Under the pieces are notes generated by a model. It was not told the origin of the DNA. It saw only the letters and a list, made by a program, of their open reading frames with translations, and ran no database searches. Source: Marchantia polymorpha subsp. ruderalis (Eukaryota > Streptophyta > Marchantiopsida > Marchantiales > Marchantiaceae). Taken from it: a stretch of 64,000 nucleotides of DNA. Where the stretch lies: positions 30,764,501 to 30,828,500 of the forward strand of contig AP031351.1 in NCBI GenBank assembly GCA_037833965.1, written 5' to 3'. Below are positions 29,481-37,650 of this stretch, piece by piece. Each line of letters starts with the position of its first letter. Position 1 is the first letter of the stretch. The position numbers were made by a program, and so were the translations under genes.

Positions 29481-32400
29481 CTACACGCCTGCACGGAACC
29501 ACGCTACACTACACTCCGCGGAACCTGTACTACGTCTCCTGCGCGGCCGACTGCCGCGCACTAACTCCCTACCCTGCCACTCTTCCGCTCGACTACGCAG
29601 TCCCAACCGCTGCAACGCCGCGGACACCTCCCCCTCGAGGGCGGACATGGTATCCTGTGCCTTCGACAGAAAGGCCTCGAGCTTCTTCGCTACCTTCCGC
29701 CGACTCCTACTGTCGCCTGACAACAACCCGGCTGCGCGCAATTCAAACTCACGCAGTGTGAGTTTCTCCTGCGCCTTCACTTCCCAGTGGGCGTAGCCCT
29801 TGAGGCAGTGGGCGACTCGCCTCGCCGTCTCCACCTTCGTGCGATCCGCCTCCTTCCTGCGATCCTCTTCAATTATCACTAATTGCGATTCGGCTTCAGC
29901 ACGTTGCGCTCTCAATTCGCCACACTCTGACTGTAACCTGCGGATTAACTCTTCATCCGCCTGCCGTGCGAGCTGACATTGTTCCAACAACCGCGTCTGT
30001 CGCACGAGCTCCTCTGACAAAATCCGATTCTGGGCCTGCTCAGAATCGAGTGCTTCCTTGACCTTCACCTGCTCCTTGGTGAGCTCGCCCAGTTTCTCAT
30101 CCTTCATCTTCTCGGAGTGCTTGTAGAATTTCTGATTAAGCTTGTACTGTCCCCACAAGCACTCATGCTTCTCCTTCAAGTCCCTCAACTCCTGGTCCAC
30201 TCTAGCTAATAGCTTGCTGGTGTGGACTTTAGTGCGAGTCCGCCTGCGCACTAACTCGATGTAAGATCCCGGCTGGAGTGGGTCGGCGTATTTATCGACC
30301 TTGCGATCCAAGTACCGCAGCAACGGAATCACCTGCTCAGAGAGCGCCGCCGCCGGCGCTCCAACAATTTCCTCCTCCTCCTCCTCGGTGTCTTCTGCTC
30401 CTGACATCTCTTCCGTGGAGCCTCCGTCGTCATCATCCGAGTGGAGAATTTCAGTCGCCATTGAATGCGTCGGCGACTGCCCCGAGTGGGGCTGCACGTC
30501 CTCGACGTGTGCTGCCTGCGAAGGCACGGCTGCAGCCTCGCTGCTTGTCGCCAAAATGTCTAAGGCGGAAGGCGAATGTACCCGAGCGGCATCCCCGTCG
30601 TTCGCTGGTTGATTGCCTACCGCATTCTCTCTGTCGCCGTCGTCCGTCGCCGAAGGCGATTGAGCGGAGGGTGGCTGCGCGGGGTTGGATTGCGCATCGC
30701 GCATCGAGATTTCATCCCGCGGACAGTCACTCCGCTCCTCCGTCTGCTGCTCCCTTGATCGGTTCGTGGGGGCTGTGCCCGGCCCGTGCGTAGGCGCATT
30801 TGCCGGCGCCTTGTCCGCCGCAGGCGTAGCGCCGCGGACATCTATCGCCGAAGGCGACATGGCCGGGGGCCGCACGCCCGATGTTCCTTGGCCTATAGGC
30901 CCTACCGCCGAAGGCGCATCTATCGGCGGACTTCCCGCCGATGGTGCGGCCTCCGCACGCTCTCTGCTCGTATCTCCTCGGCTTGAAGGCCCTGGCGCCG
31001 AAGGCGCAAATTGCGGCGCGTGGTGCGCCGGAGGGTCTGGCCCCGAGGGCCGGTGTCTCGTAGGCGGTTCTTCCGCCGGCTCCTTCCCCTTCCTACGTTG
31101 GAACGGGGGTGATTCTTGCCTGTGCACAGGCGGCACGTGCGGAGGTGTTCTGTGCACAGGTGACCTGTGCACAGGCGGACTGCTCCTTCCCACTCGTAAG
31201 CGTAGATCCACGTCCACTTGTGTTCGCCGATCCGCGGAGGCTCGTCCGTCCGCGGAGGTTCGCCTGTGCGCAAACGGAACCTCTGTCCGCATCGCACGTG
31301 GTAACTCCGGAGGCCCTTGGCCCGTAGGCGGCCTCTCTCCCGACGAGGTTGCAGCGTGGCCCGTTGTTCCTTGGGTCGTCCGCGCTTCCTCTCGCCTTTC
31401 TGGCGACGCACTTCCTATCTCCGTCGCAATCGTCGCCGTGTCTGCACTGTCAGCTGGTAACACCAGTCTGCGTGCCTTCTGCTTCGGCCGGCTGTATGGC
31501 TCGCACAGCGGCCGCGGTCGAATGGGAGCAGAGAGTTCTTGATGCTGCTCCTCTTCGGACTCTTCCCTCCATCGCCGCTTCCGCGGCACTCGCGCTGCAG
31601 GAGTGTGTCTCCCTTCGTCTCTCCGTCTTGATGGGGTAGAAGTCGGGGACTCCTCTGCGTCAGTATCGACCTCGTTCTCCCGCACATACTTCCCGGGATG
31701 GTCGATGGACAATGGCGGAAAATGTTCAAGCTCCGCCGCTGTCAAACAATTCCGCTGTCGATAAAAATTGATGAGGAAAGGAGAAAGATGGTTTAGAGTT
31801 CCCCCCTTCTCCTCAAACGCGTGCTGTCGCATCACCCTGTGCAGGATGCTCGCCCAGTGAATTGGAGTTCCCTCGATGACGCACTCCACAAAAGAGACCT
31901 GCCACAATGTGATGTAGCAGGCGCGGTGCGGCTGCAGTAATTGCATCAGCGCCGCGGACAGAGTCCGGCGAAATCGATCCTTGTAATCACGGGTCCTGTA
32001 CCCATTCTTGGTAGACCTCCCGGTCTTGAACAGCTCCACAAATTGCGCCTCTTCTTGCTTGGTCACCTTGATGCTCTCACTGTCGAAAAGGAGATGCCCT
32101 GGCATGCCAGCACATCTTCCCAACGCCTGCGCCCAATCTTGGACTGTCCACCGATCAACATGCGGACGCAATCCGCGCGAGGGTGGTTCCTGTGGCTCTA
32201 GCCACTCGCGCACCATATTCGCACAGATGTAATTCCACCCCCATAGCAAGAAATCGAGCTTTCTTGCTATTAAGCGCTCCTCGAAAGCGCGCAGCCCGTT
32301 CTGCGGCAGGCGAAGTGGCACCATCCGCAATCTGCTCGGTCTCGTCATTGCGTTCCTGGGGTTCGCTCGCCCGCTCATTCTACTTCCGCACTGCCCGCGT

Positions 32401-32600
32401 TTCTTTCTCTCTCGGCAAACTCTAATCGCTCTCAATTCCAAATCACGCGCACTCACTTCTCCCTCAATCAACAAGAAATCTCCTGTGTGACGACGTCGAG
32501 AATGGTCCGCAGCCAGCAGATGGATGCGCGCAGCGCGCACAAGAGATTGGAATCGCGAATTCAAGAATGGGACGTTCTCCGCCGCCCGGTCGAAGGTCAT
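29481..32600 (-). CDS. U3-ORF protein, 1039 aa, intact (element C 5' LTR)
   Basis: Full-length open copy. Relative to the others the middle region reads NAVGNQPANDGD and ATDDGDREN, and the coiled coil has KEALDSEQAQN, as also in D's 3' LTR. N-terminal core motifs (FLLWGWNYICANMV, NGYRTRDYKDRFRR, SPFLINFYRQRNC) and the C-terminal CSVAWFRAGV are unchanged. In this young element the gene is still open in the 5' LTR and, up to the truncation point, in the 3' LTR. Confidence 0.8.
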   Translation of the reverse strand: MTFDRAAENVPFLNSRFQSLVRAARIHLLAADHSRRRHTGDFLLIEGEVSARDLELRAIRVCRERKKRGQCGSRMSGRANPRNAMTRPSRLRMVPLRLPQNGLRAFEERLIARKLDFLLWGWNYICANMVREWLEPQEPPSRGLRPHVDRWTVQDWAQALGRCAGMPGHLLFDSESIKVTKQEEAQFVELFKTGRSTKNGYRTRDYKDRFRRTLSAALMQLLQPHRACYITLWQVSFVECVIEGTPIHWASILHRVMRQHAFEEKGGTLNHLSPFLINFYRQRNCLTAAELEHFPPLSIDHPGKYVRENEVDTDAEESPTSTPSRRRDEGRHTPAARVPRKRRWREESEEEQHQELSAPIRPRPLCEPYSRPKQKARRLVLPADSADTATIATEIGSASPERREEARTTQGTTGHAATSSGERPPTGQGPPELPRAMRTEVPFAHRRTSADGRASADRRTQVDVDLRLRVGRSSPPVHRSPVHRTPPHVPPVHRQESPPFQRRKGKEPAEEPPTRHRPSGPDPPAHHAPQFAPSAPGPSSRGDTSRERAEAAPSAGSPPIDAPSAVGPIGQGTSGVRPPAMSPSAIDVRGATPAADKAPANAPTHGPGTAPTNRSREQQTEERSDCPRDEISMRDAQSNPAQPPSAQSPSATDDGDRENAVGNQPANDGDAARVHSPSALDILATSSEAAAVPSQAAHVEDVQPHSGQSPTHSMATEILHSDDDDGGSTEEMSGAEDTEEEEEEIVGAPAAALSEQVIPLLRYLDRKVDKYADPLQPGSYIELVRRRTRTKVHTSKLLARVDQELRDLKEKHECLWGQYKLNQKFYKHSEKMKDEKLGELTKEQVKVKEALDSEQAQNRILSEELVRQTRLLEQCQLARQADEELIRRLQSECGELRAQRAEAESQLVIIEEDRRKEADRTKVETARRVAHCLKGYAHWEVKAQEKLTLREFELRAAGLLSGDSRSRRKVAKKLEAFLSKAQDTMSALEGEVSAALQRLGLRSRAEEWQGRELVRGSRPRRRRSTGSAECSVAWFRAGV

Positions 32601-33846
32601 GGTCGGCTCTTGGTCGTGAAGAACGTCTCACTTGATGGCCGCGCCGGCTGTACGCTGGAACGGTCTTCGCTCTCACGCGCGGCTTCACGCTCCGCCGTCG
32701 TCGATTAAACTCTCACGCTCGAATTGGCGGATTTGAACTCCGCGAGCGTGTCGCCCTGCGGACATGGGGGCGTAGCGCCGAAGGCGAGTTTTCCGCCTTG
32801 CGCGGTACACTTGTTCGTACCGTCCCTCGGCCAATCTCCTTCTGCCTTGACGCGTGCGTCCGCATGTCGGACAAAAATTCAACTCCTGCCTGTGCGCAGG
32901 CAGGGGCTTCGGCGGATTCTCCGCCGGCGCGGAACTTGAACATCCTCCTGTGCACAGGCGTTCGCCTGTGCGCAGGCGAATTCCGTCCGCGGCGCTGCGC
33001 TGGCGCGGAAGGCGTTGACCGTGGTCAGCCGTCTCCGTCCAGTCTGTTCGTTCCTTGTCTCTCCGTCGGCGCTTCCGCCGCCGCAACTCCGTCCGTCCAA
33101 GAGCGCATCCACCCGTGCCGTCCGCATGGTCCGTACCGATGGGATTACTCTGGCGGCTCTTCCGACGTACGCGGCGCTGCGCTGGCGCGGAAGGCGCCGT
33201 ACACTTTCTACCTCACAAGGCGCATTTCTAGGGCCCAAGGCGGATTTTCCGCCGACGCCGAAGTGCCTGTGCACAGGCGAACGCCTGTGCGTAGGCGGAC
33301 TTCGCGCCTTCCCTAACCCTACTTCGCCTGTGCACAGGCGAACGCCTTCGTCCGTGCATAGGACAAAACTTGAATCCCCCTTCCGCGTAGGCGGAATTCG
33401 CGCCGGTGGCGAACTCCTTCCGCCGTAGGCGACCGCCTCCGTTTCTTCCAGTAGCGATAACTCCCTAAGTCCTCGTCCGTTCCAAGCGTTCTTGGGCTCG
33501 TTGGAATCAGCGCGTCGAGCTCTTTCCAACGGGATCCTAACTTGGTCAAGGCGCCCGAGGGTTGACCTAATTACGGGGGTTTCCCTACAGCCGCGGACGC
33601 AACCTCCGAAGGCGGGTTTTGCGCCTTGCGCCGTAGAGATCCTAACTGCGGAGCTCGCAGGGAGGGTGGTGCCTGTCCTTACTGCGGCACCCCAAATCCC
33701 AGATTCTACAAGATCCCTCGAGAATCCCCGCGATCTTCCGGATTCACTCTGTTTTGATGTACCGAAGGCTATTTACAATGCTGCCAGGGTACAGTTTTCC
33801 AAAAATGTTTTAAACTCCTCAAAATTGCCAAAAGTGGGGTACCACA

Positions 33847-34722
33847 GTCACCACGCACGAGGAGTTACAACTTAGCGTTCCGCATTTTGTAGCTGAAGGC
33901 CTTCGGCCGAATGTTCAGAGCTAGTCCATTGGTTAGAGACTTGAGTAGTTCGGATCTGCACCTGCGGGTGACTGCCGATGCTCAGAGCCAGTGACTAGTT
34001 AGATACTTGAACAGTTTCGCCCCTACACCTTCGAGTGTTCCTTTCTGATTGTACTCCCTTGGGATTTTTCCCCTGAATGCCAAAGTGAAGTTTTGCTACT
34101 TCGTGTAAGCCTTGGTTGTAAATTCAGGTTACGCTGCAGTTGGTGCCTTGAGGGTAACCCCTGTAGTATTTCTGGGAATGACAAGTGCCTGAGAATTCAA
34201 ACTCTTCAATAGACTATTGTTGTGTTACTGGAATGTTTCTCAGTGAGTCCTTCAGTGCGGACCTGTGACCTCTGCGCGTTTTGTGAGTTGAGAGTGTTGT
34301 TCACCGCGTATGAGTGACTTCGATCCGAAGTAGGCAGTCCAAACCGGGTTTCCTACGCTAGCAGCAAGCTAGTGGAAGTGTTGTAAAAGCCGGAGTTGGA
34401 AGTCACTGCCCGCAGCTTTGCCGAGTGTACTCTTGAGAGACTTTCCCCCTGAAATCTTGAAGTAGAGGTCCTAACGGATCTCTGGGTTGTGTTTCTGTAG
34501 TTTCAGGTGTGTGTGTGTGTGTGTTACGCTGCACTGTGCGACCTCCGAGTGCGCTCCGAGTGGACACTTGCAGTATTTCTGGGAGTGACAGTCGCCTGAG
34601 AATTCAAACTCCTCAATAGTCTGTTAAAACGTGACACTTTGTACCCTGTGTGTTCCTCTGTCCCTGTGGGTTCGACCTTTCTACCACTATATTGCAGTTT
34701 TAGCCTTTAGTGGGTTATTACA
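33847..34722 (+). repeat. Element B 5' LTR, right piece (R/U5)
   Basis: Starts GTCACCACGCACGAGG, continuing the left piece, and ends GGGTTATTACA before the leader. It holds an (GT)9 run (34507-34524) and two pairs of internal direct repeats, e.g. TCAATAGACTATTGTTG-side and CTCAATAGTCTG-side blocks around AGAATTCAAACTC. No gene is seen. Confidence 0.9.
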
Positions 34723-34744
34723 TAAGAAGCCGACAACTTCTTTT

Positions 34745-34763
34745 TGGCGCCGCTGCCGGGGAC
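34745..34763 (+). other. Primer-binding site, tRNA-Asp type (element B)
   Basis: TGGCGCCGCTGCCGGGGAC, 22 bases after the LTR end, preceded by the imperfect inverted repeat GAAGCCGACAACTTC. Confidence 0.85.
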
Positions 34764-34797
34764 AGTTGCGTCAACACCGGGGTTTTTACGAGCAGCC

Positions 34798-34839
34798 ATG
34801 CTCGGTGAATGTCGACTGGGGCTAGCGGGAGCAACCTAA
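34798..34839 (+). promoter_or_regulatory. Short upstream ORF overlapping the gag start (element B)
   Basis: ATG at 34798 opens a 13-codon frame (MLGECRLGLAGAT) that ends at 34839, beyond the gag ATG at 34809, in another frame. The same arrangement is present in C (28395-28354) and D (47014-47055). It may lower gag initiation or act by leaky scanning; that is inference. Confidence 0.45.
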
Positions 34840-37644
34840 GTGCTAGAGCTGTCCGCAGGTTCCGACGAGATTCAGAGAAGGCCGTGGAAGAGACACGGCG
34901 TCAAAACAAGAAAACACCAAAAAGAGTACCTAAGCCTAGTTCGGCCGACATCCTTGGGGAACCCACCCCCGGCGACTTGGAACCAAACTTGGTGCTTACA
35001 GTTCTACTAGATATTCCTTGCACGGACCCGCCTCGTGAATTAGAAACGATCGCCCGAGAACCGTCGACAGACACACCGATGGCGGACGGACAAGCCAATG
35101 TGCGGCTACCTCAGCCGATTACTAAACATTCCTACCCAAAGTATAAAGGGAGTGGGGATGACGACGATGCAGATTCATACATCAAGTTGTTCGAATCGGT
35201 GTCTATTGCCAATCGCGAGATCGCAGACGACGACCGACTAAGGATCTTTCCAAGCCTTCTGCGGAAGAAAGCGAGGAGTTGGTACAATCACGAGAGCATC
35301 GATCCGACTGGGTTGACAACATGGGCCCAGCTGAAGGAGAAGTTCCTTCGCCGCTTCCGCGAGCTCGGCTACGACAGCCGGGTTTTGACAAAGTTACGTA
35401 ATTTGCAGCGAGAGAAGAAGGAGAGTCTGCGTGACTACACTGAGAGATTTCTGGACCTCCTTGACAGAATACCGAAAACAGGACCAGGGTCCCCTTTCTC
35501 GGTACAACAAGCTGTGGATTGGTACGTGACCGGTTTAACTCGGGAGATGGAGACTTTTTGCCGACGCAGCAAGTGCGACACTATTGAGGATGTGATTGCA
35601 TCGGCAGAAGCCTTCGAGACTTCCACTCTCAACCGAAGAGGGAGAGAGAGACGGGAGTCGAAGGAGCGAAAACCGAAGGGAGGGCGAAGACGACGTAGAG
35701 GTACAACTCCGTCATCGGAGGAATCGTCTTCGGACGAGAACCGTTCCTCATCCGAAGAAGAGGAAACCTCATCGTCGGAGGAGGAGAAGAAGAGGAAGAA
35801 GCATGGGGCAGCGAAGAAAAAGGGCACCCGACGAGTGACTACGGACAGAGCGCCGGGAGACATAGCCTCGAAGATGGAGACCCTTGTGAAGGACTTCGCC
35901 GATCTCAAGGTTCAAGTGGTAGGCGGGCATGATCGCCGAAAATCACCCGGGAGAGTGCGAGCGAACTTATGGTGTACTACGTGCGGGGCGGTGGGACATG
36001 CAAACACCGAGTGCCTTACCACCCGCCCGTCATATCCAGTCAACGCAGTAGAGTGGGCACAACCGTACTATGGAGAGCACCCCCAGTACTATGGAGAGGC
36101 TAGCGAAGAGACAGCCTACGCCGTCCAGTCGGTTCCTACCCCTCCTGCAGTTTCAGCAATGCAAGTCCCACGATATATTCCGGTGGATCGGGCCACTACA
36201 GTACCCGTGAGGCGGAGGGCACCTCCAGGGACGTTTGACCCACCGCCACCGCGAGCTTGTTATAATTGCGGGGAAGTTGGACACTTCTCACCGCAGTGTC
36301 CCCATCCAAAAAGGCGAAACGATTATGCTACGACATGTAGTAATTGCAAGAAGACCGGGCATACTGCGCCAGAGTGTGATCAGCCACCAGTCCCTCGGCC
36401 AGCGGTACGATTTGTGAACACTCCTGCCAAGGAGGACGTCCAAGTTAACCAGGTCGAAGTAGGTTTAGACGGGGACGACGAAGACGAAGAATGGCCGGCG
36501 GAAGAGGTTATGTGCGCCCGGGTCGAAACTCGTAGTTCCAAGAAATCGAAGGAGCAAGAGCGTGACACTCGCAAGCACGAACGGAGAACCGACGACCGGA
36601 CGGGAAAAGGGAAGGAGAAGACATCCAGCAAGTCCGACTTGCGACCTGCACGGAAGTCTTCGGCTACGCGAGAGGCACCAGCAGTGCGCCCCCAGACAGC
36701 AGTCGAGGACGAGCCAGTACGCTTGCTGAAACGGGACTATGCTCCGGATATCCGCAACGAGGTAACCAACCTGTTGAAGGAAGCGATCCGCACTCAAAAG
36801 GACCCACCGCGGCCAGACTTGACATCCTCCCTTGGGGCGAAGTTGGCAGCCACCGTGGAACCTCGCAGAGCGTCGCCGCCGACCCCGGCGACGCAACGCG
36901 CCCACTATGACTTGGTCGAAGATCTCGGGAGTCGAAAAGTGAACATCACGTTCAAGCAGCTCTTGGAGGACAATAAGACGTATCGGAGAATGTTGATGCT
37001 TTTGCTACGGCATCCGCGGAAGCCGCGCGCATCCACATCCTCTCAAGTATATCAAGTGGAGAGCGAAGACCAAGGGCCACCAGAGATCGATGTGGAAATA
37101 GCAGGGTGTTGTGTACGCAGGGTGCCAATCGACTCTGGATCAGGAGTCAACATAATGACGGAGGATACCGCGAGAGCCTTGGGGTTCAGTCAATACGAAC
37201 CCTCGAAGCGTGTGTTGAGATTAGCGGATCAGACGCGGAGAATGCCTGCAGGTATGCTGCGCAATGTCAAGACAATCATCGGGGGTGCGGACTTTCGGTT
37301 GACGTAAAATCATCCTTCAACCGATGATGAAGCAGGGCTATGACGTTCTGCTCGGGCGGCCATGGCTATATGGCGCACAAGTCAGATGTGATTGGCGAAG
37401 GCATCGCCTTAAGTTTCCCCATCCTTCGGAACCGACCAAAACCATTACGGTGCCCTGGAATAGGGTCAGACACGAAGGGGAGACCCCATCGACAAGTGGA
37501 GGTTACACATCGGGCGGGGACAGTGAGTCGACCGCGCGATCGGATTCCAGTGGTACCGAATCCGATTATTTCGTGGGATTCGTTGCCTGCTGTTCGGTGG
37601 GAGAAGAAGAAGAGCCGGAAGCTATTCAGCCGGAAGACGAATAG
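34809..37644 (+). pseudogene. gag: Element B gag-protease, frameshifted in the protease
   Basis: The first 832 codons are open and normal: capsid region, three CCHC knuckles and protease Asp (IDSGSGVN). At about 37304-37308 GACGTATATC of other copies reads GACGTAAAATC, a one-base gain that creates TAA and shifts the frame. The right frame resumes (MMKQGYDVLLGRPW...) to the TAG at 37642-37644. The protein would lose the second half of the protease, and pol could no longer be reached by readthrough. The break is unique to this copy, so it probably arose after insertion. Confidence 0.92.
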
Positions 37645-37650
37645 CAATTA
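37642..37650 (+). promoter_or_regulatory. Leaky stop UAG-CAA-UUA (element B)
   Basis: TAG 37642-37644 then CAATTA 37645-37650, conserved although gag upstream is broken. Confidence 0.83.

Larger units (their letters stand above)
19673..33846 (-). mobile_element. Element C: retrotransposon with intact gag and pol, 3' LTR truncated, nested in element B's 5' LTR
   Basis: On the minus strand: 5' LTR 33846-28471, primer-binding site, gag-pro 28384-25553, UAG, pol to 22712, polypurine tract, 3' LTR 22674-19673 (truncated). The LTRs align without an indel at an offset of 11,172 bp, with only a handful of substitutions seen by eye over 3.0 kb (for example GGTCCC/GGTTCC at 21015/32187 and TTGGG/TGGGG at 22663/33835). 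It is therefore the youngest insertion here with a testable LTR pair. Loss of its R/U5 end at the left makes it unable to complete a normal cycle, but its proteins could act in trans. Confidence 0.9.
28471..33846 (-). repeat. Element C 5' LTR (5,376 bp, complete)
   Basis: TG (33846) to CA (28471) on the minus strand. U3 before the ORF is 33846-32601, the ORF 32600-29481, promoter 29444-29416, and R/U5 runs to 28471 with an (AC)10 run at 28669-28688. The bases just outside (GTCAC, 33847-33851) should be its target duplication; the partner copy on the left was lost with the truncated 3' LTR. Confidence 0.93.
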
